DNA of 25,794 bases from Calditrichota bacterium (GTDB lineage Bacteria > Calditrichota > Calditrichia > RBG-13-44-9). Position 1 is the stretch's first letter; each line of letters starts with the position of its first letter. Location: assembly GCA_024276455.1 (NCBI GenBank), contig JAJRXE010000112.1, positions 1 to 25,794 on the forward strand, given 5' to 3'. The notes under the pieces were generated by a model, which was given only the letters and a program-made list of their open reading frames with translations, was not told the DNA's origin and searched no databases. Shown piece after piece: positions 7,945-15,685 of the stretch. Position numbers and translations under genes: made by a program.

Positions 7945-9081
7945 TTAATGAGTCGGCACCGGCGGTCCCCATTTTTCCATTTCATAATTGGGTACCTGCC
8001 CCTGATTGTGTAAATAAATCGGATCATCCAAACGTTTTATATGGTAAAGGTATTCCTCTTTGGAAATTCCATTCTGCCAATGTCCGGTCAATCTTGCCAC
8101 GCTGGTGCCCACCAAAAATAGTAGAATAATAATGAACGCATAGGCTTTGCGGGAGAGCCGAAAACGCCGTTTCGTTACCGAGAGGTAAAGCGTGTCCTTC
8201 ACCGGACAGGCGTCCACACACTGGAGGCAGGCATGACATTCGTCCGACCACACAACCCGGGATTTATCCACTTTAATATTCGAAGGACAAACTTTGGTGC
8301 ACAACCCACAATCGGTACAGGTCTCTTCGTTACGGTGAATTTTTAAGGGGCTCAACCAACTCAGCATGCCCAGCAGGGCACCATAGGGGCACAAATAGCG
8401 GCACCAGAAATAAGGAATCAGGGTGGAAAGAGCAACCAGAATGACCAACGTCCAGAAAGTGGCGCTGCTCATTTCGGCAAAAAACTTCATCATTTTAATA
8501 TCGGCAACCCGATTGTAGGGACTGTATATGAATTTATGTAAATCGATTATATTCATTTGCACAAGAACTGCCCAGACGAAGAAAAACATCAGTAAGTATT
8601 TCAGACTTCGCAGCGGATAATCCAACCATCTGGGCAGATGAAAACGACGGTCAAAAATTTTCATGTGAAGCTTATCCAACATTTCGGAGAACCACCCGAA
8701 AGGGCACACCCAGCTGCAAAATCCCTTTTTCAGAAAAACGGCGGTGGCTAAAATAATCAAAAATAGCACCACTGATGCGGGATGAATATTATTTAAAACA
8801 CCTGTTAGGATCCAATACCGTAAACTAATTAAGGCACTAATGGGCAAAAAGGCCTCCACTCCCGGGGGACGATCGATGGTCGGCAATATTCCCTTTTCCA
8901 ATTGACTGACGAAAAGGACGAATTCGACACCGATCCACAGCACAACCAGGAGAAATCCCACCTGAATCAGCCGTCGATAGGGGCCGATTCGAAAGGAGTC
9001 TGCCTTCGCAAATTTTTTCTTTTTTTCCTCACCAACGATGTGCTGCTTTTTCTGCGGAAGAACATTTACGTCTACTTCCAT
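7945..9081 (-). CDS. NapH/NosR-like membrane 4Fe-4S protein, probable quinol-oxidising electron carrier
   Basis: The 378-residue protein has about five membrane segments, two CxxxCP motifs at the membrane face (C122-S-W-V-C126-P and C227-R-Y-L-C231-P) and two ferredoxin-type 4Fe-4S sets (C255/258/261/265 and C282/285/288/292). This is the polyferredoxin layout of NapH, NosR and CcoG relatives. There is no periplasmic FMN domain as in full-length NosR, so NapH-like is the better name. NapH relatives take part in passing electrons from quinols to periplasmic reductases; here the partner is probably the octaheme cytochrome encoded just upstream. The last 45 residues form a soluble tail (PNYEMEKWGPPVPTH) that I cannot assign. 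The 107-nt gap before it contains a strong hairpin. Confidence 0.87.
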   Translation of the reverse strand: MEVDVNVLPQKKQHIVGEEKKKKFAKADSFRIGPYRRLIQVGFLLVVLWIGVEFVLFVSQLEKGILPTIDRPPGVEAFLPISALISLRYWILTGVLNNIHPASVVLFLIILATAVFLKKGFCSWVCPFGWFSEMLDKLHMKIFDRRFHLPRWLDYPLRSLKYLLMFFFVWAVLVQMNIIDLHKFIYSPYNRVADIKMMKFFAEMSSATFWTLVILVALSTLIPYFWCRYLCPYGALLGMLSWLSPLKIHRNEETCTDCGLCTKVCPSNIKVDKSRVVWSDECHACLQCVDACPVKDTLYLSVTKRRFRLSRKAYAFIIILLFLVGTSVARLTGHWQNGISKEEYLYHIKRLDDPIYLHNQGQVPNYEMEKWGPPVPTH

Positions 9082-9140
9082 GATAAAATCCCTTTAATAA
9101 ATTCAAGAACATTTAATTCAAAACCGCTCCAAAATTTACC

Positions 9141-9176
9141 GCAGAAGCGGAAAGGAAGCATCCTGTCCGCTTCTGC
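9141..9176 (-). repeat. Perfect 11-bp hairpin between the octaheme cytochrome and NapH-like genes
   Basis: GCAGAAGCGGA (9141-9151) pairs with TCCGCTTCTGC (9166-9176) around a 14-nt loop, 13 nt after the octaheme cytochrome stop. Only a short AAATTTT tract follows on the minus strand, so termination would be inefficient. It may leave the cytochrome message more abundant than the downstream genes, or protect its 3' end. Confidence 0.7.
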
Positions 9177-9188
9177 AAATCACATTTC

Positions 9189-10430
9189 CTATTTGGCAGC
9201 ATGCTTACTGCGTAATTCTTCGGCCATATACTTAATTTCCGACAAATCCCTGACCATTTCACTCCAACCATACCAGAGGGCGTAATCGGGATTGGCGTGA
9301 AAAACACCCTGAAATGCCCGCATCCGATGCTTTAAGTGCATTACGAACAGGCGCTGCTCGATGGGAGTGGGCGCATCGTGAAACGTTAACAGATCCGGGA
9401 ACGGATAGGCATAATTAGCCGGTTTTTCCAGAATGCCGTCCTTGTAGAGTCCCGCCACAATTCGGATAGCTTCGGCCAACAAACGATCCACCTGGCGAAT
9501 AATCTGGTCGCCCCGCTTGAGTTGTTCTTCGGCGAAATTTTTGGAGTGACACTGATTACAGGTCTTGATCATTTTGTTACGCTCGCGGTCGAAATCTTCT
9601 TGAGTCAAGCGGGCAATGTCGGCCGCTTTCACGGCATCCAGCCGGGCTGTAGGATTGCCTTCCGGATCCAGCACACCTAACGCCTGCAGAATGGTAATCT
9701 GATCCTGCTTCCACTGCTCGTCTTCGGGGAGAGGCAAGCGTACTGCCAGGAATCCCCAGGCGGTACGAACTTCGTGGTTGCCAGCCTGCATGTGGCAGGT
9801 CTGGCAGGTGGGCGCCGGGGTGTTTTCCGGCAGGATCCCATTCTGCTTCAACAAGAAGCGCACCCCGTGCTTCGAAGAGGAATACATTTCCCACTGGGGA
9901 TGATCGAATCCCATGTGGCAAGTCTGACAAGCTTGCGGCTGGCGCGCTTCCTTCACAGAAAAGGTGTGGCGCGTGTGACAGGCATCGCAAGAAGCCAGAC
10001 CAAATCCCGCCCCTGCTTCCTTCAGCTTCTTAATTTCCTCCTCGCTCTTCAAACCGATTTTGTGACACCCACCGCACCCTTTCTGGCCTTCAATTAATTC
10101 CATCGGCTGATGATGGATGGTCGGCATCGCCTTCATGGCCACCCAGGCCAGCGCATGCTTTCCTTTCGAGAACTGCTGCACCTGGGTCTCGTGGCACGTT
10201 TCGCAGGTACTGGGAGTGGGAATCTCCGCTTTGGCAAAATCTTCCATGGTCTGATGCGCATCCCCATGACAGGTGGAACAAGCCACGTCGTTCTGACTGT
10301 GCTTGCTTAACTGCCAATCCGTCACGATGTTCGGCGTGACTTTCTGATGGCAGTCCACGCACGTATCCGCCCAGAGGCTGGACACGAACATCAACGCCAG
10401 CACACTTAAGAAAACTAAAGAAACTTTCAT
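9189..10430 (-). CDS. Octaheme c-type cytochrome of the hydroxylamine oxidoreductase (HAO) family
   Basis: The 413-residue protein starts with a signal peptide (about 1-21, cut near LWA-DT) and has eight CxxCH motifs: C24, C51, C76, C119, C148, C168, C209 and C291 (first cysteine of each). Heme spacing, the long C-terminal helical part after the eighth heme, and the segment FHANPDYALWYGW (about 377-389) fit the HAO family rather than NrfA (five hemes) or octaheme tetrathionate reductase. Family members either oxidise hydroxylamine or, in the Campylobacterota-type 'reverse HAO', are proposed to reduce nitrite to hydroxylamine. No membrane anchor is visible. The GGAGGG before the ATG and the 15-nt distance from the rrf2 gene indicate one operon. 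With a NapH-like quinol module next and NOR nearby, a nitrite- or NO-handling reductive role is the better guess; the direction of catalysis is not proven. Confidence 0.88.
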   Translation of the reverse strand: MKVSLVFLSVLALMFVSSLWADTCVDCHQKVTPNIVTDWQLSKHSQNDVACSTCHGDAHQTMEDFAKAEIPTPSTCETCHETQVQQFSKGKHALAWVAMKAMPTIHHQPMELIEGQKGCGGCHKIGLKSEEEIKKLKEAGAGFGLASCDACHTRHTFSVKEARQPQACQTCHMGFDHPQWEMYSSSKHGVRFLLKQNGILPENTPAPTCQTCHMQAGNHEVRTAWGFLAVRLPLPEDEQWKQDQITILQALGVLDPEGNPTARLDAVKAADIARLTQEDFDRERNKMIKTCNQCHSKNFAEEQLKRGDQIIRQVDRLLAEAIRIVAGLYKDGILEKPANYAYPFPDLLTFHDAPTPIEQRLFVMHLKHRMRAFQGVFHANPDYALWYGWSEMVRDLSEIKYMAEELRSKHAAK

Positions 10431-10445
10431 ACAGCCCTCCGTATT

Positions 10446-10907
10446 TTAGTGAATGGTTGAGTTAGGGTTTCCTAAATAATCCGTAATGCGAAAACCTTTT
10501 TGTTGAATTTTGGTTGCCATCCTGGCCAGGGAATTGCTTTGAAACATCTGGCGCAATTCCTCCCTGATTTCGGCCCAACGTTCATGCAGAGGGCAGGGAT
10601 GCTCATCGCCACACTCGCTTAATCCCAACACGCATTTTTCGAAAATACCGGGTCCGTCGATGGCTTGAATAATGTCCATTAAAGTGATCTGGTTCGGATC
10701 TCGGGCAAATGCGACGCCTCCATTTGGCCCGCGAAAGGAAGTCATTAAGTTTGCCTGGGTAAGAATTTGCAAAATTTTTGTCAAAAAGTGAAAGGAAATC
10801 TGGAGTTTTTCGGAAATTTCCCGAATCGGGACAAATTTGCGATCGCGCTGCGTGGCGACGTAGAGGGCAGCCCGAATTCCGTAATCACATGCATTTGACA
10901 AGATCAT
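10446..10907 (-). CDS. nsrR: Rrf2-family transcriptional regulator, NsrR-like iron-sulfur NO sensor
   Basis: The 153-residue protein has an N-terminal winged helix (PIREISEKLQISFHFLTKILQ; wing with FRGPNGGVAFAR) and three cysteines, C92, C99 and C105, in the cluster-binding loop of Rrf2 regulators. Asp8 matches the non-cysteine ligand described in Streptomyces NsrR. NsrR proteins repress NO-detoxifying genes and let go when NO destroys the cluster. The gene is first in the nitrogen-oxide block, right before the octaheme cytochrome, so it probably controls its own operon. IscR-type members use a Cys3His set; the CPLH after C105 leaves that open. The Rrf2 family call is firm; NsrR is inferred from context and residues. 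Confidence 0.82.
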   Translation of the reverse strand: MILSNACDYGIRAALYVATQRDRKFVPIREISEKLQISFHFLTKILQILTQANLMTSFRGPNGGVAFARDPNQITLMDIIQAIDGPGIFEKCVLGLSECGDEHPCPLHERWAEIREELRQMFQSNSLARMATKIQQKGFRITDYLGNPNSTIH

Positions 10908-10940
10908 CGTCCAATTCCATATTTAAGACTCTTTTGTCTG

Positions 10941-10969
10941 AAATTATCGCTTTCTAACTTAATTGTCAA
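10941..10969 (-). promoter_or_regulatory. Putative promoter of the rrf2-octaheme cytochrome operon
   Basis: On the minus strand a perfect TTGACA (10964-10969) is followed 15 nt later by GATAAT (10943-10948), or at 17 nt by TAATTT (10941-10946). A transcript would begin near 10935, about 28 nt before the rrf2 start. A short AGAC / GTCT repeat lies between promoter and gene and could be part of an operator. The rest of the 243-nt gap up to 11150 shows no clear terminator for the upstream operon, so some read-through is possible. Confidence 0.5.
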
Positions 10970-11150
10970 GTAATTTTTTTCATTTTTGCTTTCCAGAGGA
11001 CCCCGAGTCTTTCCGACCAATTCGGGTACCACGAAATATTCCTTTCACCTTTGCCACTTTTATCTTCTTGCCTTTGAGACGGGAATTCTACTCCTGTTAC
11101 CGTCCGAATCAAACATATGTGAAATAAATAATTAATGGCCTGGTCAAGTA

Positions 11151-11357
11151 TTAATGGCGCGAAGCAGGGCAGTTCATTAGAGAACCACGGGGATTTCTGC
11201 CGACGACGGCAAATGTTCGTAACTCCCGGGCCAACACCACTCGAAAGTCTCCACTTTGGGCCGGTTTTAAGCGCTCTGCCGAGGCGTTTTCAACCCTGGT
11301 CACGGTAGTAACATGCCGGATTGAGTAAACCGGTATTTCGTAACGGGATCGCTTCAT
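11151..11357 (-). CDS. Small hypothetical protein, last gene of the riboswitch operon
   Basis: The frame encodes 68 residues, strongly basic at the N-terminus, with two short strand-like parts (IPVYSIRHVTTVTRVENA and DFRVVLARELRTFAVVG). I do not recognise the family. It resembles neither a Mop domain nor a ferredoxin. Its ATG overlaps the TGA of the NTPase gene in an ATGA arrangement, which fits translational coupling and is the main reason to list it. There is no separate ribosome binding site. It could still be a chance frame. Confidence 0.4.
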   Translation of the reverse strand: MKRSRYEIPVYSIRHVTTVTRVENASAERLKPAQSGDFRVVLARELRTFAVVGRNPRGSLMNCPASRH

Positions 11358-11839
11358 TCTGGAATGTTGGAACGGCGCTGCCGGAGTAACTCTTTCAAGG
11401 GATTGAGAAGAGCGGGACGAACCGAGATTCCCAGGAAACCGGAAAAGTGATCCAGCAAAAATTCCAGAGCGGAGCGGAAACCACCTCCCCGGTGTTCCAG
11501 GGGACCATACTCATCCAGTAGAATTACGTCGCAGTCCAGGCAGTTGCGCAAAATTTGCTTTCCCAGATTCAAGGCGGTCGGGTCGAAGGCGTAGGAACCA
11601 ATCCGAACAGGCGAGTCGGGATCGAAGTTTCGCCAGGCCAGCAGCCGCTGGCGTCCGGTACGCAAATCGTACAAAAAATAACGGTCCTTTTTTCCGCGAC
11701 GCAGTCGAGCCAGGCTTAAAATCCCCCCTACCTGCAAACCGCTCTCCCGGGCACGCCGGCTTAACTGAAGCAGGTAAGCGGTTTTTCCGGCATCTTTGCT
11801 GCCAACCACCAGAAACACCTGTCGAGGACCATTCGCCAT
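11354..11839 (-). CDS. THEP1-like P-loop nucleoside-triphosphatase (DUF2478-type candidate)
   Basis: The 161-residue protein begins with a hydrophobic strand and the Walker A motif GSKDAGKT (13-20). A Walker B-like LLDEYGPLEHRGGGF follows near residues 107-121 and matches the DE-GPLE signature of THEP1-type NTPases. The middle contains DLRTGRQRLLAWR, also typical of that group. It lacks the ABC signature LSGGQ, so it is not an ABC ATPase. It starts 3 nt after the TonB-dependent receptor gene and ends in an ATGA overlap with the small gene that follows. Relatives occur near molybdenum-related genes, to my recollection. Here it may energise or regulate the transport system, or act in nucleotide chemistry of the cofactor. 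Confidence 0.75.
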   Translation of the reverse strand: MANGPRQVFLVVGSKDAGKTAYLLQLSRRARESGLQVGGILSLARLRRGKKDRYFLYDLRTGRQRLLAWRNFDPDSPVRIGSYAFDPTALNLGKQILRNCLDCDVILLDEYGPLEHRGGGFRSALEFLLDHFSGFLGISVRPALLNPLKELLRQRRSNIPE

Positions 11840-11842
11840 GGT

Positions 11843-13816
11843 CTAAAATCCCCATTTCAGTCCGGCCAGAATCTCCCGGCCCGGCATCGGTACCCCAAAC
11901 TCACTGTAGTAAAACCGATCGGTCAGATTGTTTGCCCGCAGGTAAATCTCCAGAAAGCGGTAGAACCGGTAGCCTATTTTTCCATTTAAAAGGGCAAAAT
12001 CATTGAGTCGCTCCCATCGGCCGGTATTGGGGTTCTGGTAATACTGAGTGGCCGTGTAGCTGAATTCCAGCCCCACCTGTAATTTTGCAGTGGCCTGGTA
12101 GCGAGCCAGGGCGTTTAAACGGTGCCGGGGACGGTATTCCAGATGGTCCGAGTCGCGGTGGTCGGATACGTTGCGGGCTTCCAGGTAGGTGTAGTTGATT
12201 TCCCCGTTCCATCTTGGCCTTTTTGTTCGCAGCGTTAACTCCCCTCCCCGGATCACAGCCTTTCCAAGGTTCTGCAACTGCTGAACGTTATTTCCCAGCT
12301 GGCGGTTTACAATCAGATCACGGAGCCGGTTGTAAAACAGCGTCACCTGGAAAGCAAATGAATCCGTTCTTTTTCCCAGGGCAATTTCGCTTCCCAGCGA
12401 ATGTTCGGCTTTTAATTCCGGATTGGCAAGGTTGCGGCCCAAACGCTCGGAATACAATTCTTTCAGGGTGGGAAACCGACTTTTCTTTCCCAGCGAGAGG
12501 TGAATCCACCAGGACGTGGCAAAATCGTACTGCAAGGCCGCCTGAGCATTCAAAAGAAAGATCGGATCTCGGAGCGGCAACCCTTCCGCTTCAATGGGAC
12601 GCAAGTAATTTCCATCGACTCCAACCAAGGCGCTCCAGCGGGACGAGAACCGCAATTCTTGCTCCCCACCGGCCGTCCAGATTTCCTGAGCGTAGGTTTC
12701 GAAGGGGGTCTCCGCCGCCGATTTTTGGCGATGCACATCCCGTTTCACAGAAAGTATTCCATTGGTCGATCCAAGAGAAAACCAATGCAGCTGGGGATAC
12801 ACGAGAACTCCCAGGGAATAGTCATCATAAACGGAGGTGAAGGCGTAGCGGCGGGTCTGGGTAGTGTAGGTGGAATCATCGTACGACTCCAGGACATTAC
12901 GGTAAGCATCCCGAAACCAGACGGTTTTCAGGAAAAAGCGGGAGCCCAAATCGTGTTCGGTGGTAAGACTCACCACCGATTTTTTCCATTCCGGAAATTT
13001 CCAGTACCTCGGATGGACAGAAAGCGCATTGGGAGGCACCCCCAACTCATTGTTTACCACGCTGATCTGAACCCCTAACCGATTGGCGGCATTTAAGGGT
13101 ACGTAAAGTTTTGCCGAGCCGCCCGCTTTCCGATAAGCACTGTTGTCCCGACGACCGCCATCTTCGTGCGGCAGAGACGGAGCAGAAGAGGACAGCCGAA
13201 AGTCGGGAGCATTTTCCACGTTTAAAGTGAACAAATACTGAATGCGACGCAGGGTTCCCTGGTAAAGGGTACGGCCGTAAAAGCGCCCCTGATCGGAGCC
13301 TTCCAGACGCACATCTAGTCGGTTACTCCCATCGGGCTGGGCCGTCACAATATTCACCGTGCCGCCCAGAGTGTTGGCGCCGTAGAGCACAGAGGATAAT
13401 CCCTTGGTGACGCGAATACTTTCCAGATTATCGCCCGCCAGCTGGGCAATGTCCACCACGCCGTCGAAGGGGACGGAAATGGGAACCCCGTCCAGATAAA
13501 CACTCACCTGCCGCTGTTCGAAGCCGCGGAGTCGAAAAGTCATTTCGTTTTTGGAGGAAAGTGAAAAATAAAAACCGGAGGCAAATTCCAGCGCTTCCTG
13601 CGCATTGCGAACGTCCAGTGTCTCGATTCGTTTCCGGCGAATTTCGTACAGGGTGGTCGATTTCGCAGGCAGTTCCCTTTCTCCAATCACCACAATTTCG
13701 CCCATTCGATAAACCGGCAGAGAATCGGGTGCCGCTGCTGGGGCTTTTGTGGGGGGATTTTTTGCAACCAGCGGCGCTGCCAGTAGAAGCAGCGCGAGCA
13801 AAAAGTCGGGTTTCAT
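11843..13816 (-). CDS. TonB-dependent outer-membrane receptor
   Basis: The protein has 657 residues from the chosen ATG, which has GGAG 7 nt upstream; a GTG two codons earlier overlaps the preceding stop. It shows a signal peptide (LLALLLLAAPLVA), a TonB-box-like EIVVIGE, a plug domain to about residue 165 (FRLRGFEQRQVSVYLDGVPI, SSVLYGANTLGGTVNIVT) and then alternating aromatic beta-strands. It ends in phenylalanine, as expected for an outer-membrane barrel. Such receptors import scarce ligands, such as iron chelates, cobalamin or metal complexes, with TonB-ExbBD energy. The substrate is not readable from the sequence. Its place in an operon with mobA and ECF-like genes behind a Moco-like leader suggests a molybdenum, tungsten or pterin compound. 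TonB, ExbB and ExbD are not in the window. Confidence 0.93.
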   Translation of the reverse strand: MKPDFLLALLLLAAPLVAKNPPTKAPAAAPDSLPVYRMGEIVVIGERELPAKSTTLYEIRRKRIETLDVRNAQEALEFASGFYFSLSSKNEMTFRLRGFEQRQVSVYLDGVPISVPFDGVVDIAQLAGDNLESIRVTKGLSSVLYGANTLGGTVNIVTAQPDGSNRLDVRLEGSDQGRFYGRTLYQGTLRRIQYLFTLNVENAPDFRLSSSAPSLPHEDGGRRDNSAYRKAGGSAKLYVPLNAANRLGVQISVVNNELGVPPNALSVHPRYWKFPEWKKSVVSLTTEHDLGSRFFLKTVWFRDAYRNVLESYDDSTYTTQTRRYAFTSVYDDYSLGVLVYPQLHWFSLGSTNGILSVKRDVHRQKSAAETPFETYAQEIWTAGGEQELRFSSRWSALVGVDGNYLRPIEAEGLPLRDPIFLLNAQAALQYDFATSWWIHLSLGKKSRFPTLKELYSERLGRNLANPELKAEHSLGSEIALGKRTDSFAFQVTLFYNRLRDLIVNRQLGNNVQQLQNLGKAVIRGGELTLRTKRPRWNGEINYTYLEARNVSDHRDSDHLEYRPRHRLNALARYQATAKLQVGLEFSYTATQYYQNPNTGRWERLNDFALLNGKIGYRFYRFLEIYLRANNLTDRFYYSEFGVPMPGREILAGLKWGF

Positions 13817-13818
13817 CC

Positions 13819-14385
13819 TCACTCTCCCTTACCGGGCTGATTGGCATCGTACTGTTCGGCAAAATAGAGCAAGCGGACGATGAGCTTCACCGTCCAGTCA
13901 AATGTTTGCGAGAATATGTTCCACCCCTGAACCGAGGTGCGGTATTCCCGAAACGTATTCAGGGTTATGCGGCGGATTTCCGGCAGGAGGTGCATGGAAA
14001 TGGTAAACACGTGACTGAATTGCTTCAGCCGGACCCGCTGCAACGCGGCGGCCATTTGTTCCACCGAAATGTGAGCGGTGAAAATTTTAATGGCCATGAG
14101 AATGGCCATGCTGCGAAACGCCATTACCACACTCATGCGAAAAATCTCCGGCGAGTAGGGGACGCCGAGAAACAGCGCGTTACGCTGCCCAATAAATAGG
14201 GGAATTCCAAACACCAGTACCGCCAGAAAAGCCACGAATTTCCAGCGGAAAATGCGGCGAATTGCCACCAGATCAGTGAGAAGCGCCAGAGCAAAGGTCA
14301 ACGGCACCAAAATCACAAGATTCCGGTAAGACATCCCGAGCGCCAACGCCACCAAGCCCAGCGAAATGAAAACGTAGCGTTTCAT
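13819..14385 (-). CDS. Membrane protein resembling the ECF transporter T component (CbiQ/EcfT-like)
   Basis: The 188-residue protein has about four or five hydrophobic segments followed by a long amphipathic, basic helical part (SVEQMAAALQRVRLKQFSHV, then LPEIRRITLNTFREYRTS) like the coupling helices of EcfT/CbiQ proteins that bind the ATPase subunits. It is shorter than most EcfT proteins (about 220-260), and the short A-R-G motifs are not clearly conserved, so the assignment is moderate. Its ATG overlaps the stop of the upstream membrane gene (ATGA), with GGAGGG upstream. The receptor gene begins right after it. No ECF A-type ATPase with ABC signature is encoded in the window. Confidence 0.6.
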   Translation of the reverse strand: MKRYVFISLGLVALALGMSYRNLVILVPLTFALALLTDLVAIRRIFRWKFVAFLAVLVFGIPLFIGQRNALFLGVPYSPEIFRMSVVMAFRSMAILMAIKIFTAHISVEQMAAALQRVRLKQFSHVFTISMHLLPEIRRITLNTFREYRTSVQGWNIFSQTFDWTVKLIVRLLYFAEQYDANQPGKGE

Positions 14386-15002
14386 CCAATTCCCTCCCTC
14401 TGACTTTGCATCTGGCGGTGTTCTGCTTCCACCCGCCGGGGGAGGCTAAAGGCAATCCAGCCCGCCAACACCCCTAACAGCACATGCACTCCGGCATAGC
14501 CCAGCGCTACCCAGAGCAAATGGTGTAACCCGATTCCCAGGATTTCGGCAAAGCGGGTAAACGTTTCCAGGTAGATTTTGTAAATTCCCACACCAAAAAT
14601 GAGTCCTTGAGAAAAGAAAGGATGCACAATGGTGTAGAGCACCAGTATTACCGAAGTCAACAGGTAGCTCAGCCGGTGAATGCCCAGGAGGGAAATCAGC
14701 AATTCGCCCATGGCTGCCTCGATTAAAATGGCCAGAAAAGGGCCGGCAATTACCGTCCCGATGGAGAAGATTTTTAGAATCGCCGCAACGGCGCCCATCA
14801 TTAAAATGGAGCCCCGGCGAGGCACAAAATACCGTCCGGTGAGAAAAATAATGGCCGACACCGCCGTCAACAGTGCACCTCCCATGGGAATCCGTAGCCC
14901 TTTCAGGGTCACGCCTAGGGTAACCTCCATTAGTCCCCACAATGCACCAAATACTCCAATGAGCACCGTGTCGCGGGTGGGGTGAGCTTCCGAATGTTTC
15001 AT
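14382..15002 (-). CDS. Membrane protein resembling an ECF transporter S component
   Basis: From the ATG at 15002 the protein has 206 residues; an in-frame TTG at 15038 would add 12, but only the ATG has an AGG at proper distance. It has about six membrane segments with glycine-rich turns (VFGALWGLMEVTLGV, RIPMGGALLTAV, GRYFVPRRGS). This fits the size and small-residue-rich helices of substrate-binding S components. Specificity cannot be read. It follows mobA by 50 nt and overlaps the next gene by 4 nt. It might instead be an unrelated integral membrane protein, but pairing with a CbiQ-like protein and a TonB receptor favours transport. Confidence 0.55.
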   Translation of the reverse strand: MKHSEAHPTRDTVLIGVFGALWGLMEVTLGVTLKGLRIPMGGALLTAVSAIIFLTGRYFVPRRGSILMMGAVAAILKIFSIGTVIAGPFLAILIEAAMGELLISLLGIHRLSYLLTSVILVLYTIVHPFFSQGLIFGVGIYKIYLETFTRFAEILGIGLHHLLWVALGYAGVHVLLGVLAGWIAFSLPRRVEAEHRQMQSQREGIG

Positions 15003-15052
15003 AATCTGGCCTGTTTTTCTTAATCTCCGACGGAACAATATTCAAACATTTT

Positions 15053-15670
15053 TTAAGGCACCAGCAACGGTTCCGAGGAGCGGCTCAATTCATTCAGCTC
15101 CTCTAAATCTTGCCGGGTATTTACGTTGTGGAACATTTCCGGGCGGTAAACGGACATTACCTGCGGGAGAGGAACCGCAATCATCCCCAGGGTCTGGAAC
15201 ACTTCCCGCAATTTCAATTGCCGGGAAACCAGATGGTCGTGTACGGTTTGTAGGGCTGAGCGGGGCCAGATGGCGACCAGGGGTTCCAGCCCTTTGTGCG
15301 AAACGGCCACCACCGGTTTTTCGCCATCCATGCGACGATACAATTCCCGGTAAACGCCGGCTGACAGAAGCGGCATATCGCAGGGGAGAGTGGCCACGAA
15401 AATAGAGCGCGCCTGAACAAGCGCCGTGTAGAGCCCGCCCAGCGGACCGCAAGCTGGAATAATATCCGGAAAAGAGGGGACCGGGAGGGAAAACTCGAAA
15501 TTGTTCTCTCCGGTTATTACCATCACCTCTGGGGTAAGAGTCTGGGCCAACCACAAGGCGTGCTCCAGAAGGGAGCGCTCGCCAAAGCGGGCCAGCGCTT
15601 TGGGTTCACCGAAACGGCGGCTCTTTCCGCCTGCAATGATTGCCACCGAAAGATTTTCAAAATGCTTCAT
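15053..15670 (-). CDS. mobA: Molybdenum cofactor guanylyltransferase MobA-like nucleotidyltransferase
   Basis: MobA transfers GMP from GTP to Mo-molybdopterin, giving the MGD cofactor of DMSO-reductase-family enzymes such as periplasmic nitrate reductase. The 205-residue protein has the nucleotide-binding start IIAGGKSRRFGEPKA (11-25), GPLGGLYTAL after the base-binding region, the metal-binding CDMPLLS and the family-typical C-terminal MFHNVNTRQDLEEL. It has Glu-Pro-Lys where many MobA proteins have Asp-Lys. The related cytidylyltransferase MocA is less likely given GPLGGL. GGGAG lies just before the ATG, and a riboswitch-like leader with terminator precedes the gene. It is first in a compact operon. 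Confidence 0.88.
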   Translation of the reverse strand: MKHFENLSVAIIAGGKSRRFGEPKALARFGERSLLEHALWLAQTLTPEVMVITGENNFEFSLPVPSFPDIIPACGPLGGLYTALVQARSIFVATLPCDMPLLSAGVYRELYRRMDGEKPVVAVSHKGLEPLVAIWPRSALQTVHDHLVSRQLKLREVFQTLGMIAVPLPQVMSVYRPEMFHNVNTRQDLEELNELSRSSEPLLVP

Positions 15671-15685
15671 GGCCTTCTCCCTTAC

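Noticed and set aside
10981..11005. CCCGA / TCGGG repeat as terminator of the riboswitch operon
   Set aside because: Only 5 bp, with a long loop and no T-run on the minus strand.
12214..13078. Long plus-strand frames opposite the TonB receptor gene
   Set aside because: They are shadows of the receptor gene; no domain, signal or ribosome binding site supports them.
15003..15038. TTG start adding 12 residues to the S-like membrane protein
   Set aside because: No ribosome binding site before the TTG; the ATG at 15002 has AGG at 7 nt.
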